A stretch of DNA of 64,000 nucleotides. Origin: Boletus sp. NGJ. Its lineage: Eukaryota; Basidiomycota; Agaricomycetes; Boletales; Boletaceae. Positions 1-11,765 of this stretch are shown one piece after another (position 1 is the first letter of the stretch; the number at the start of each line of letters is the position of its first letter). A model generated the notes under the pieces. It made no database searches and was not told where the DNA came from. It worked only from the letters and a program-made list of their open reading frames with translations. The position numbers and the translations under genes were made by a program. The stretch is from assembly GCA_019096195.1 (NCBI GenBank), contig JAGTXK010000073.1, positions 1,674,001 to 1,738,000 on the forward strand, given 5' to 3'.

Positions 1-600
1 AATACAAATAGTTTGTTAAAAAGGCAAATATAGAAGAAATTTAGAAATTATCTATACTATAATTTATTCTATAAATCAATTATCTTTTGTTTAATTAGCT
101 AATCTAAATCTAAATTCTCCAGATCCATATACAAAACACTTTCAAAGAATATATAAAATAATAATAAATCTAATACTCAAAATAAAGCTACTATAATTAT
201 AAAGTTTCTAAAATTAAAAAAAACAATTAAAAAGAATTTCAAGTTAGAATTAATATTATAAGCATTAGAAATTATAGAACAGTTTATTTTTTATATATAC
301 ATTATTTGAATTTTTATTTATGTTATTAGCTAATTAAGCAAAAGATAATTGATTTACAAAATAAAATTACAAACTAAATAGGATTTAATTATGGTTTTTC
401 TTATGATTTTCTTCATGGCATTTTTATTATAGATTTATAGATTTATAATTTTCTGTAACTGAAGGGATAATTAATACAATATAAATATAAATATACTATA
501 TTAATACAGATAATGTTGCTATCAGGCATAGCACACTAGCCCCCATCATCAGCTGAGTGTCTAGCTATCCATATTCTCCTACACTAGTCAAGACAGGTTT
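1..600. other. AT-rich stretch with no gene
   Basis: This is very AT-rich sequence with no convincing reading frame on either strand. The only structure I see is the imperfect inverted repeat listed separately. It probably represents heavily decayed repeat DNA, but I cannot assign it to a family. Confidence 0.5.
58..369. repeat. AT-rich imperfect inverted repeat
   Basis: The segment around 58-103 (core ATCAATTATCTTTTG, then TTAATTAGCTAA) is found again, reverse-complemented, at about 325-369. The arms are roughly 45 nt and differ at a few positions. The spacer is about 220 nt of AT-rich DNA. The arrangement resembles the ends of a small non-autonomous element or a foldback repeat. No target duplication was identified. 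Confidence 0.45.
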
Positions 601-614
601 ACATAATTATCTGC

Positions 615-1080
615 AATGTCATATAGTGCAATACTAGAATTTGTCTTGCTTTTTCCAGTTGCACACCCCCTTGTAGCTAGAGCATTGCTCTCTGATTCCA
701 AACCTGCTCTAGGCATCTTATGTTCTCATCAAGAGTTTTTTATAGGACCACTTTCTCATTTTCCATATAATTCCTGATATGCAGCTGAGCACTACTAGAT
801 AGTTTATCCTATCTGACAGTGACTGATTCTGATCATATAATCACATCTATCCACACTAGTCTCCTACCTGCTGCCAACACAGGGTACATTTGTCCAAAGC
901 AGACCACAAACATATAGTCTTCACATCCATATACACCATCTTTTTTTCCATCAAAAGGATAGGCTCTCTGTACTCCAACCTCTCTCCCACATCACTCAGA
1001 AAATATTATGTTGCACCCCTACTCTCACTCTACTTCAATAATCCTGATAGAACTCCAGGCAGTGCCTGATTCATTTAGAG
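615..1080 (+). mobile_element. degraded fragment of a Gypsy-family leader region
   Basis: The stretch near 615-800 aligns by eye with the untranslated leader of Gypsy element B (about 1315-1446 continuing at 8104). Shared landmarks are TAGAATTT followed by TCTTG, a TTCTCATCAAGAG-like word and ATGCAGC followed by AGCACT or AGTGCT. Beyond about 850 the resemblance fades. I read it as an older fragment of the same LTR retrotransposon lineage lying directly upstream of element B. It is a fossil, strongly decayed, with no recognisable coding part. Confidence 0.35.
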
Positions 1081-1102
1081 ACCTAGCATGTTGTGCAGCA
1101 GA

Positions 1103-1314
1103 TGAAATATTTTTCCTTCTATTATATATATTTACAAGTACTTAGCTAACAAGTATTCCACAAAGCAGTTACACAACAAACTAACCCCTCGTCTAGACCA
1201 TTACATTATATCATATATTATAGGTCATATAGAACAATTATGTAAAACATTCCATGTCAGCCCTAAACCTGGTCCATGTGCATATCCCATAGTATATAAG
1301 TAGCACATTTTGTT
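1103..1314 (+). repeat. 5' LTR (part) of Gypsy element B
   Basis: This piece starts with TGAAAT and matches the 3' LTR at 16539 onward over about 210 nt, including TTTACAAGTACTTAGCTAAC and a TATA-like AGTATATAAGTAGC. Similarity is lost after TTGTTAGTAG. Because the following sequence, once Gypsy A is discounted, matches the leader of the related element C, I treat it as the 5' LTR of element B and not a solo LTR. Confidence 0.6.
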
Positions 1315-1446
1315 AGTAGAATTTATCTTGACTTCTCTCCATATGCACCCTCCCTGTAGTACAGAAGTCATTCTCTGGTTCCTCTAATATGCCAATCATT
1401 CATTCTTGTCAAGGGTCTCTTCTACAGAACCACTTCCCCACCATTC

Positions 1447-1735
1447 TGAAAGGAAAAGAGTCCACAACACTTGGTGTCACCCGAGAGTGAAATTACGAGT
1501 GTAAAAGGACAATTCCAAGAATGTGTATCTACTACAGAATATGCTACTACTTATAGGTGTGAGGTATGGGCATGGACCAGCTTTAGGGGTGGTATGAAAC
1601 ATGCTGGAATGATGACATGATGTTTTAGGAGATTCCATAACGTATGTATGGTGTCATAGGCCTAGGCATGGTCTTTAGCTAATATGTAATCATTTGTTAG
1701 CTAAGTATCGTAAATATCTATAGGGAAATGTTTCA
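1447..1735 (-). repeat. 3' LTR of Gypsy element A
   Basis: 289 nt, TGAAACATTT at its start (1735 on the minus strand) and CCTTTCA at its end. It follows a purine tract on the minus strand and is bordered outside by CATTC. It lacks the inverted duplication present in the 5' LTR. Confidence 0.85.
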
Positions 1736-1746
1736 TTACCCTCTTT

Positions 1747-4700
1747 TCAGGGGTCAAACTCCCGGTCAACCATGATACTGGAAAGTGTTGGTTGCAAGCC
1801 GAGTTGTGGGATCTTGAACAAGTGGTTGGATAGGTGGTTGAGGGATGTGGCATAGGCACGGAAGGTCATGTTGGCGAAGAGGGTGGTTTGGTGTGTGCAC
1901 ATTGGGCAATCACATGCTTTGGTGAGGGAGTGGATCGCTGAGGAGTTGGTGGTGTGGAACTTCTCAACAAGCTTCAAGGCATTCCCGACGTTTGCCTTGG
2001 GTTCCCAAATGTGTTCCTCTCACAGGTAGCCCCTCCAGTGTATGAGGTACTCAGTTTTCCCCCTACATTTCCTTAAATCAACCACCTCCTGGACTTTGTG
2101 TTCCTCCTCCTGTTGGACAATCACTGGTGGTGGTGGTTTTGGTCTGGTTTGCGATTTCACAGTACTAGCGTGGTACAGTGTGAGTAGTGACTCATGAAAG
2201 ACAGGGTGGATGCCACGCCACGTCTTTGAGATTTCCAGCTTGTATGACACCTTGCCTACCTTCTGCTTCACCTTGAAAGGGCCATAACACTTGTCAATGA
2301 ACTTTTTTGTTGGTTGGTTGGTGTGGATGTGGGTCCCCTCAAAGAGGACTTGCTGACCAACTGCAAAGTTCTGTGACAGGGTGGCTCGCTTGTCATGACT
2401 CTTTTTCATGGCTGCAGTCACTTTCTCCAATGCACTTTTGGCTGCCTCGTGGTGACCTTTTATCTTCTTCACAAACTCCATAGCTGACTCATTCCGGACC
2501 TCAACCCACTTGTCGGAGATCAAGGGTTGTTGCCCATAGTTGAGTAGGAACAGTGATACACCGGTGGCCCTCATCATTTGCAAATTGTGCATGAACTCCA
2601 CAAGCGGGAGCCATTCCGCCCATACCATTTGCCTGTGGTTCATGTAGACTCACAGGTATTTTTTGACCTTTCGGTTGACTCGCTCCGTCTGCCTGTTGAT
2701 CTGTGGGTGGTATACCATGGACAGGTTGGCCTTGATGTCAAGGAGTGCATACAGATCCTTCATAAATGAGGACACAAACTGTGCGCCTTGATCTGATATG
2801 ACCTTCTAGGGGGTTCCGTGGAGTTTGAACACCTAGTCATGGAAGATAGTGGTGACTCCTTGCAATGTGATGGTGTTCACAACTGGGGTGAGGTGAATCA
2901 TCTTTGAGAAGTGGTTGACTATAACGAGGATCGCGTTCTTTCCTTGCAGCTATGGGAGGGGGCTGATGAGGTCTACCGAAATGATCTCCCATGGTGAGGA
3001 TGGGATTTTGTTCAGATGGAGTGGTGTGTGAAGGGAGGTCATCTTGGCCTTCACCTTCTGGCACACATCGCAGCCCCTGACGTATCCCTTGATGTCCCTT
3101 TAGAGTGACAGCCAGTAGTACTCACTCATAATGAGGTCGCACGTCTGTTTTACACCGGGGTATCCCATGATTGGGTGGTCGTGATTTGCTATGATGATGT
3201 CCTCTCATAGCATTTCATCATTTGGGACGTACGTGAGGCCCTTCCACATTACAAGCCCGTTTTTCCTCATCCAATGGGTGTTGCTCTTTGCGAGCCCCTC
3301 TCTTGCAAACTTCTCAAGTTTGTACTGTAGCTTTGTTATCCTTGAGAGAGTGTTGGGTGGGGTGACTGCACTGATGGATATTGGGGATGAGGGAGGTGAA
3401 AAAAGGGTATCGGGAAGGAGGGTTTGGGCAGTGTTGTTGCATTCCACCCCCTTTTTGAAGTCTGGCCTCTGGGACAGAGGGTCAGCGGGGTTTGTCTTTC
3501 CCGAGCAGTGAGTGATGGTCAGGGAGTACTCCTGAATGATCTGCTGCCACCGGGCCTGATGGCACAAAAGATTCTGAGGGCAGCAGAAGAACTCGAGGTT
3601 CTTATAGTTGGTTAGGATTTTGATCAGGTCTGCTGTGTTGAGGAGATATTGATGCCACTCATTGAGGGCATAGATAATGGTGAGCATCTTGAGGTCTGCC
3701 GTGTGGTAGTTCCTCTCTGTGTCATTGAGGGAATGGAAGATGAAGGCAATGGGGTGCCAGGTCCCATCGTGCTTTTGGAAGAGTACCATGCTGATGCCAA
3801 TGCCAGAACCGTCGGTTTCAATATGGTAGGCATTGTTGTTGGTGGGCATAGCAAGGGTGGGCACACTCGTGATCATGGTTTTAAGGTCTTTGATTCCCTT
3901 CTGGCAAGTGTTTATCCAGACAAAATCTTTCTTCACCGACGTGAGTGCGTTGAACAGGCACACTATCATGGTGAAGTTCCTAACAAATTGTTGGTAGAAG
4001 TTGAGGAATCCATGGAAACCTTGAAGCGTCTTCTTGGATGTCGGGACGGGCCAGTCGGCAATGGCAGAGACCTTCTTCACGTCCATTCTAACCTTGTCTT
4101 ATGTGACAATGAGTCCCAGGAATTCTGTTCCTTGGACTTCAAAGTTGCACTTGTCATGTCTTAGGTACAGGTGGGCATCTCACAGTATCTGTAGCACCTC
4201 TCATACTACTTTTCAGTGTTCCTCTATCATCCTTGTGAATATGATGATATCATTGATGTAGATGACCACTATGCCTTGGTCTACCAGCTCCTTAAATAGT
4301 GCATTCATCATCGTCTGGAGTGTTGCTGGGGAGTTGGTGATTCCGAAGAACATCATGAGAGGTTCGAAGAGCCCATGGTTGGTCCAAAAGGTGGCCTTCC
4401 ACTCATCTCCTTCTGCCATTTGTACATTATTGTACCCCCACCTCATGTTGAACTTGGTGTAATACTTTGCTGCCTTTAGTTTGTCAACAAGTTTGGCGAT
4501 TAGGGGGAGGGGGTATCGGTTGCAACAGGTTACCACATTGAGCTTGTGGTAATCTTGCATGGGGCAGGGGCGTCCATTCTTCTTCTTGATGAAAAAGAAC
4601 GCTAATGCGAAGGGAGACTTGAAAGGGCATATGTGTCCAGACTTAAGGTTTTCCTCGAGGAAGGTGTCAAGCTCCTTCTGCTCTCCTGGGTTCAGGGGGT

Positions 4701-5560
4701 ACACCTTGCAGTCTACCTTGTCATTTGCACATCAGAACGAGATCTGTCCTGTCTTCCAGTCGATGGCCAGGTTATGCATCTTCAGTCAGTTGTGTCCTAG
4801 GAAGATGGTGTTCAGCCGCCTGTTGGTCACTGTCAGGGCAATCTGCTCCTTGTGTCCTTGGATTTGGAGTTCAATGGTGATGAACTTTTCAATTTTGCCT
4901 CCAGCATTGGCAGTGCCATTGGCATTATACACTGTTAAAGCACAGAGTAACAAGTGTGTCTACACCCCCTTTTCAGCAATGAAGTCTTTGTGGATTGATG
5001 ACACAGTGCATCCAAAATCGATAAGGGCCTTAACTTCTATTCGCTCTCCACTCAAAGTACTTAGTTTACTGGAATTTTGAAAGAGTTTCTTTTTGTTGCA
5101 CATGGGAATGCTTTTCGAAATCGGAGGGGGGGGAGGTTTGCAGGTCCCTTAGTACCCAGTACACATCCTCTGGCATCATTACTCGGAGCTTCTGAACAAG
5201 GTCCTGAGATACTTCAATTGTCCTGGCATCATAGGCAAAGGACTTCAGGTGTTTGAGGCTTTGTTCAACATTGGGATGTTCCATCTGAGCCTTCATCCAT
5301 TGTATGGACCAGGGGTTCAGTGTATTCAGCCAGGAGTAAGAGGACATCTCTTTCTTTCGTTTGGGTTCTCTAGGGTGTTTTCGCAGTATTGTCGGTGAGT
5401 CGTTGGGTTCATCGTCCCTTTTTACCAACGGGTGAAACCCTACTTTCCATTCGGATTTGGGACAACTAAGATGGTGACTTTTTTTTCCTTTCAGGAGGTT
5501 CATCTGGACCTCCATTGATTCAGCCTCATCACTGCATAGGACTGCGAAGTGGTTTTCTTG
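1747..5560 (-). pseudogene. pol region of Gypsy element A (fossil)
   Basis: Reading the minus strand from high to low coordinates, this region shows protease, reverse transcriptase (about 4704-4213), RNase H (about 4086-3440, with an ETDGSGIGIS-type motif), integrase (about 3200-2200) and a chromodomain-like tail (about 2085-1980, with IHWRGY). The chromodomain places it with the chromoviruses, whose integrases in other fungi bind modified histone tails and steer insertion into heterochromatin. The family order RT-RNase H-integrase is Gypsy, not Copia. The region is broken in several places and cannot be active. Confidence 0.85.
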
Positions 5561-5599
5561 CAATGACTTATTGTAGTATATAGTAGAGCAGCTGGTGTC

Positions 5600-7035
5600 T
5601 ATTGTACAAGGAGAAAAGACAGATTATTCTCGACATTTGAGGCATACTCTACTACAGGTTCTGCCTGCTTAGCATCCATCATCATTGCCCTTATTCTCTC
5701 AAACATTTCCAGGGCCACTTCTTGCCTGTTGATAATGACTCCCCTTGCCTGACGAGGACGAGAGCACAGGGGGTGGTTGACGCAAGACCAGGGTTTGGAG
5801 CACTTGTGGCAGACGCCAGCTGCCTGTGCTTTATCCAGTTCCATTGGCATGCCCTGATCAGCAAAGGTGCCAGTCGCGTTGGGATGGGGTTTGGCTACAG
5901 GAGTGGCTGTAGCCATGGGAGGAGGACCAGTAGAGTGTGTGTATCGGGGTCGGAGGATGAAGTGAGGGGAGTATATGGGCCCTGTCGTGTAGACTGACCT
6001 CTTTTGGTCTGCAATCTCCATGAGAATGTCTGCTGCCTTGACCAGGGCTGGCTCCCACTGATGCACATCCGTCAACCTGATGAGGGTGGGCTGGTTTCAT
6101 TCCATGAATTCCACCACATTCAAGTGAACCACCCTTCTCATGAGATTGACCATGATGCAGCCATTATACCTGATGCTAAATTCAGCCTCTTTGGCATAAT
6201 GGTAGAGTTTGGTGAAGTAATCTTCTACTGTGTCTTTGCCTTGTTTGAGGGCCATGAGTTTTTGTTGCACTATCCACTTCAGATTATTGGGCTGGAAGTT
6301 CTTCTTGAGTTTCTCCTCAAAACTCATGAAGGTGAGGATGTGGATGGCTCCTTGTGCTGTCATGAGGTCTTTGAATCACCCGGCTGGGTTGCTACCTTGA
6401 AGGTAGAAGAGGACAATTAGTATCTTCTGATAGTCGTGGGGGTTGGTCTCAAACCCGGAGAGGTATAGTTTCATTGTTCACCACCATAACACGAACTTTT
6501 CTTTGTTGCCATCATAGTACTCTGGCTTGGTGGCAAGAGACTTCCCCAGCTTGGGAGATAGTCCTAGGAAACCTCATGCTGGTTCCTGTGAGCTTCCAGG
6601 GGATGGCGGGGAGCTGGGGAGGGATTGTCACAGTGGAGATGGTTGAGGAGGGAGTGTTTGTTGCACGAGGTTAGGTGGGGGAGAATGCAGTGGGCTGGCT
6701 GCCACTCTAGCTCTGATGTAGATTCATTGCCACGCGTCAAACGCAGCAAGCCATGTTCCAATCAGGTCCATCGGTGGAACAGGGTGTTGGCAGTGGAGGA
6801 GAGGGTTTGTGGGCATGGTGGGGATGAGGCCAGGGGGCACTCCAGGCTGGAGGATACTGTGTGCTAAGGCAGCCATTGGGTTCTGAGGGATGGATGCCTC
6901 CATGGGTGACAGGTGAGGGGTGGGTGTGGCCAATGTGTCAGCCCTGATGTCTCCAAGTGCCATGGCCATTTCCCTGAAGGTACTCTGGTAGGATGGACCG
7001 GGGGTTGGTGCAGGAGAGTTAAAATAATTCATTGA
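5600..7035 (-). pseudogene. gag region of Gypsy element A (fossil)
   Basis: Minus-strand coding remnant between the 5' LTR leader and the pol region. A Pro/Ser-rich N-terminal part with PAPTPGPSYQSTF near 7020 has close counterparts in elements B and C (for example PAPTPGPACQSTF near 50965). The central part contains the conserved block around FEEKLKKNFQP, followed by a Cys-containing segment (CHKCSKPW). These three matching copies identify it as the gag-like protein of this lineage. It is broken in several places. Confidence 0.75.
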
Positions 7036-7691
7036 TATTGTTAATTTAGGAATATGAGAAGGTTGGTGAGTACTCTAATGAGTAACTTGTTGGATTGGAC
7101 TTGGGGGGTACAAAAACACCAAAGCAGGCAGTGTATGAGAGGAGGGCGTGTACTATGCTGACAGAACATGGTGGATAAAGGCCAACAAAGCTCGTGCCAG
7201 GGGCAGCTGGCAACAAGTGAAATCAGAGAATGGAAGCGACCTGGTGGTGCTTGGCAGCATGCCTGGAATTACATGGAATGGTGGGGGAAGGTGGTTCTAG
7301 AAAGAGACCCTTGACGAGTGAGTGTAACTCGGTCCATGTATCACGAACGCCAACGGATCCTTCTAGACTGTGGGGGCAACAGAAGGTGAGATGAGATAGA
7401 TGCAAATAGTTGGGGCCAACAGTTCTCTGATCTCCTTATCTTCTCCCCTGGTTGTAGCCTGTATTTGACACTCACAACCACCTAGTAGGCTGGTATTACG
7501 CATATTGCTAATTGAACTCCTTCAGGGTTTTACACCTGTCAGGGTCTACAATTGTTCTAAGAGATGGATGTGGGGAGAGGGGAGTAGAGAAAGTACAGGC
7601 ACATCATTAAAGATAACAGTGAGACTGTGGTGATGGAGGAAAGATGGTCGGGGGACAAAGTGTCCAGCGACCAAGGGGTATTCTTGGAATT

Positions 7692-8098
7692 TGAAAGGAA
7701 GAGAGCCCACAACACTTGGTGTCACCTGAGAATGAAATTACGAGTGTAAAAGGACAATTCCAAGAATGCATATCTACTACAGAATATGCGCCTAGGCCTA
7801 TGACACTGTACGTACATCATGGAACCTCCTAAAACATCACATCATCATTCCAGCATATTCCATACCAGCTCTAAAGCTGGTCCATGCCCATACCTGCTAC
7901 TACTTATAGATGTGAGGTATGGGCATGGACCAGCTTTAGAGCTGGTATGGAATATGCTGGAATGATGATGTGATGTTTTAGGAGGTTCCATGATGTACGT
8001 ACAGTGTCATAGGCCTAGGCGTGGTCTTTAGCTAATATGTAATCATTCGTTAGCTAAGTATCATAAATATCTATAGGGCGAGAGGTGAAAATGTTTCA
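7692..8098 (-). repeat. 5' LTR of Gypsy element A, enlarged by an internal inverted duplication
   Basis: 407 nt against 289 nt for the partner LTR. The extra length is an inverted copy of about 107 nt of the LTR itself (see the palindrome at 7789-8021). Outer ends TGAAA/TTTCA are preserved, and CATTC borders it at 8099-8103. Confidence 0.85.
7789..8021. repeat. perfect 107-bp inverted repeat (hairpin) inside an LTR
   Basis: The left arm 7789-7895 and right arm 7915-8021 are exact reverse complements over all 107 nt as I read them. A 19-nt loop (7896-7914) separates them. The right arm is the normal LTR segment, matching 1566-1672 of the partner LTR with about a dozen differences. The left arm is an inverted extra copy. 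Such an arrangement would extrude as a long hairpin in single-stranded DNA or RNA. Confidence 0.9.
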
Positions 8099-8103
8099 CA
8101 TTC

Positions 8104-10260
8104 TGCATAATTATGAGCATGCAGCCAAGTGCTCCTCAGTAGCTTCCATCCCTAGATTCCACTTGCTACCAGCCACTCCTGGTACCTCCTTCACTAGGCT
8201 TTATTCACCATGTCACATCAACCTGGTTCACAACCTTCTAACCTATATTACATGCTTTGGCACATTCTTACCTACTGTCTCCAACCAACCAACCTACTTG
8301 TTGAGATACTCACTATCCTTCTCTATTACATCCACTAACAATGAGCTTTTGCTCACCAACATCAACACCAGGCCCCTCTTAGGGCATAGCATTTGTGGCA
8401 ATGGTGGCCACCATCAAAAACATTGCAGTTAACACTGCATCCTCTACTCTGACACCATGACTGCCTGTGAAAGCCCCAACACCTAGAGAACTGCTGGCAC
8501 ATTCCTCATTTAGGTTCCTAGATGGGCAAATCCCACCAGGCCTTATCTCTGTCACTCCAATGAACCCCCTCCTCCACTGCCAGCATCCAGTGCCACCAAT
8601 GGACCCTGCAGGCATGTGGTTGAATGCATTCAATGTGTGGCAAAAAGAGTAGAAACAGCAGTGGAACCTCCACCTCCACCTTCTCTAAATCTGACAATGG
8701 CAACCTTACTGCCACAACAACCCTCACCCCATCATCCCCTGCTGCCAACACCCTCCTCTTCCTTGTCATCCAGAAATCCCTGCCCAGCAGCACATGACTT
8801 TCCCACACCCTCACCCAAACTGGGCAAATCATTAGTGGCAAAACCAGAGTGCTATGATGGGAACAACAAGAAATTTGTATTCTGGTAGAGGATAATGAAC
8901 CTCTGCCTGTCAGGCTTTGAGTTGATGCTGCAAAATAAATCCTCATTGTACTGTCATACCTTCGAGGTAGCAACCTAGCTAGAAAATTCAGCAATCTTAT
9001 GATGGCACAAGGAGGTGTTCACATCCTTAGCTTTGAAAGCTTCAAAGAAAGGTTGAAGAAGAATTTCCAACTGGTGAACCTCAAGCACATAGTGGAGCAA
9101 AAGCTCATGGGGCTAAAATAGAACAAGGATATGGTGGAGGATTACTTCACCAAGCTGTACCACTATGCTGAAGAAGTGGAGTTCAACATCAGGTACAATG
9201 AACAGGTCATAATAGACCTTGTAAGACAAGTGGTCCATTCAGATATAGTAGAGTTCATAGAAAGGAATCAGCCAGCACTGATAGAATCCATGAACATTTA
9301 CGACTGGGAAAAAGCCCTCGTCAAAGCCACCAACATCTTGGCAGAAATTGCCAATAGAAAGAGATTGGTTTACACTATAGGGCCTGTCTACACACCCCTT
9401 GCTTTATCCCTTGCCCCTGCTACACCACTTCTGCTGGTCCTCTCTCTGCCACTGTAGCCACTTCTGCAGCCTGACCTCACTCAAACATGACTGGTACATT
9501 TACTGGTCAAGGCACTCCTATGAAGCTAGATAAAGCATGCACAGCTAGAGTATGCCACAAATGTTTGAAACCTTGGCCCTGTGCTGACCACCCCCCTTGT
9601 CCTTGCTCTTGCCAGGCCAGAGCCATTGTAATCAATGGCCAAGAAGTTTCTCTGGAGATGTTTGAAAGAATTCATGCCATGATAATGGATGCAGAGCAGG
9701 CAGAACCTGCAGTAGAATACACTCCTGATATAATCCAGAACTTGTCTTTTCTCCTTGTATACCAGCCATTCTCCTGTACCACTATCTAAGTAATTGCAAT
9801 CAAATTGCTTTGCTGTCCTTTGCAACAATGAGGCTGAATAAGATGAAACCTGAGTGAACCTCCCAATACCAGAGGTAAAGGTTATAATTATACAATGCTC
9901 CCTATCATCAACAAAGAAAGATGATGGACCAAATGATGCTTGAACAATCCCTCGGAAACACCCAAAGCAGTCCTGATAAAAGGAAGAGACATCCTCTCAT
10001 TCATGATTGAACATGCTAGATCCCTGGTCTGTATGCTGGATGAAAACTCAGGTGGAAAACACTAATGTTGATTGCAGCATCAAACACCAAAAGTCTTTTG
10101 TTCATGATACCAGAATGATTGAAGTGTCTTGGGACCTTATCCAGGACCTCTGAACAATGTCATCCAATGATGCCTACTGGATTTTGTGTGATCTACAACA
10201 CACCCCCAAATTCAGAAAAGCATCACCCTATCTACCCAAGAGAAACTCCCTCGAAATCTC
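8104..10260 (+). pseudogene. leader and gag region of Gypsy element B (fossil)
   Basis: Plus-strand remnant directly continuing element B after the Gypsy A insertion. It aligns with the leader and gag of element C (50560-52400) and gag of element A. Shared landmarks include a DYFTKLYHYAEE-type block near 9140 and a Cys-containing CHKCLKPW segment near 9550. The sequence is CpG-poor and broken many times. It ends where the satellite-like insertion begins. Confidence 0.7.
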
Positions 10261-10275
10261 AGTGTGATTAAGCCT

Positions 10276-11344
10276 ACATCAGTAAAAACAGGACTAACTG
10301 TCCAGTGCTGTCCAGTACTGGATAGTAACATAGTGCTCATAGTGAGGGTCCAACTGGATAGTGGTTTGATAGTACTATGACAGTGTCTCATACTCTGTTC
10401 ATAGTATGGCCATAGTCTGTTATAGTATTCTCATAGTGTCTCATAGTATTCTCATAGTACTTTTATAGTGGTCATAGTGATGCCATAGTATACATAGTGC
10501 TTCCATAGTGGCTTAGCAATTCTAATTCTAATTCTAATCCAAATCCAAATCCAAATCCAATTTCAAGCCAATTCTAATTTCAAATTCAATTAATCTTAAT
10601 TCTAATTCTAATTCTAGTCCCAGTCCCAATCAATCCCAACCCCAATCCTAATCCCAGTCACAGTCCCAATCCCAATCCCAATTCTAATAATTTACAAAGT
10701 GAAGTGTTGACTTCATGTAATGAGTAGAGAAGGATAAAATTAAGAAACAAGAGGGTGTGGGAATGTTTTTGAAGTCTGGCTTGTTTATATAAGAATGGTG
10801 GCACAAACATTGGCAAACAATGTCCGCTTTTTTAACACTGAGTGTGGGAAAATGAACTTGGATATTTTTTTGAATGTAGATCTACACTTTTGGTACACTT
10901 TGTGACTATACTTTTACTACACTTTGGTGCGCATTTTTGGTACACTTTTCGTACACTTTGTTTGCTACACTTTTGCTACATTTGGTGCGCATTTTTCCTA
11001 CACTATACTATACTCTTTCCTACACTTTTTGTACAACATTTGACTACACCTTTGACTACACTTTTTGTATACCTTGATTTAGGATTAGAATTAGGATTAG
11101 CTTAAAATTACTACTATGACTATGACTACTATGAATGTACTATGAATGCTATGAAATGCTATGATACTATGATACTATAACACTCTGATACTATGAATAC
11201 TATGAATATACTATGGATACTATGAATACACTTTCAATACTATGACACTATGAACACAATGAGTTATCTCTGAAACTACTATGACTACTATGAAATCACT
11301 ATGACACTATAAGCACTATAATGAAATTCTGTATTTACTGATAT
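10276..11344. mobile_element. satellite-like non-autonomous insertion with short terminal inverted repeats
   Basis: This block interrupts Gypsy B between its gag and protease parts. It starts ACATCAGTAAAAACAG and ends CTGTATTTACTGATAT, giving a terminal inverted repeat of about 16 nt with two mismatches. The interior is built from low-complexity words: CATAGTG/TCATAGT near 10340-10510, CTAATT/CCAAAT runs near 10515-10690, TACACTTTTG-type repeats near 10870-11070, and CTATGA runs near 11110-11320 that mirror the CATAGTG words in inverse orientation. No coding region is apparent. The first 130 nt recur at 35108-35239. The target duplication is unclear. Confidence 0.6.
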
Positions 11345-11765
11345 ATCAAACAGTGATCAGGCTGAAGTCCAAGCCCTCATCAACTCAGGCTGCATAGAAT
11401 CTTCAATCCAGGAGCACTTCATGGCTGAAAAGGGGGTACAAATCCATTCACTACCATTTGCTCTCACAGTGTACAATGCTGACAGCACTGCCAATGCCAG
11501 AGGTAAAATAGAGAGATTTATCATAGTCGAACTCCAGGTCCAAGACCACAAGGAACAAATCACCCTTGCTGTAACAAACCTTGGGCCAAATATGATCTTC
11601 CTTGGACATGACTGATTAAAGATGCACAACCCAGCCATCAACTGGAGATCAGAACAAATCTCATTCTGCTGTGGAAATGACCACATGACCACCTTGTGAC
11701 GACATGGACAAAGACTTTGCTCTCTTACAAGGAGACCAGCTCTTTCAATTAGATACTGACAAATA
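11345..11765 (+). pseudogene. protease region of Gypsy element B (fossil)
   Basis: Aligns with 52960-53395 of element C and the 5040-4720 region of element A. It has the aspartic-protease-like segment beginning near LINSGC and a following IVELQVQDHKEQI-type block. It lies between the satellite-like insertion and the Tc1 insertion. It is part of a broken LTR retrotransposon and is listed only to delimit the element. Confidence 0.65.

Larger units (their letters stand above)
1447..8098 (-). mobile_element. Gypsy element A (chromovirus lineage), complete LTR-to-LTR, nested in element B
   Basis: A full-length minus-strand Ty3/Gypsy fossil with LTRs at 7692-8098 (5') and 1447-1735 (3'). Both LTRs run TGAAA...TTTCA, and a perfect 5-bp target duplication, CATTC, flanks the element at 1442-1446 and 8099-8103. 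Gag, protease, reverse transcriptase, RNase H, integrase and chromodomain parts are present. The shared LTR portions differ at about 24 of 285 positions by eye, almost all transitions, giving a moderate age. It is broken, with roughly ten breaks. It lies in the leader of element B and is therefore younger than B. Confidence 0.88.

Noticed and set aside
615-1440. A small complete LTR element (TRIM) between 500 and 1440
   Set aside because: The two similar stretches are leader sequence, not LTRs, and no TG...CA ends or target duplication flank them.
3649-4164. Long plus-strand open frame opposite the Gypsy A pol region
   Set aside because: It is antisense to the RNase H and reverse transcriptase part, has no recognisable domain and reflects the codon bias of the other strand. 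Similar antisense frames (4559-5080, 11357-11878, 51719-52324, 51985-52572) were left out for the same reason.
10515-10690. Telomere-like repeats (CTAATT, CCTAAT, GGATTAG words)
   Set aside because: The units drift between CTAATT, CCAAAT and CCCAAT and never give a steady CCCTAA array. They are internal to the satellite-like insertion in Gypsy B.
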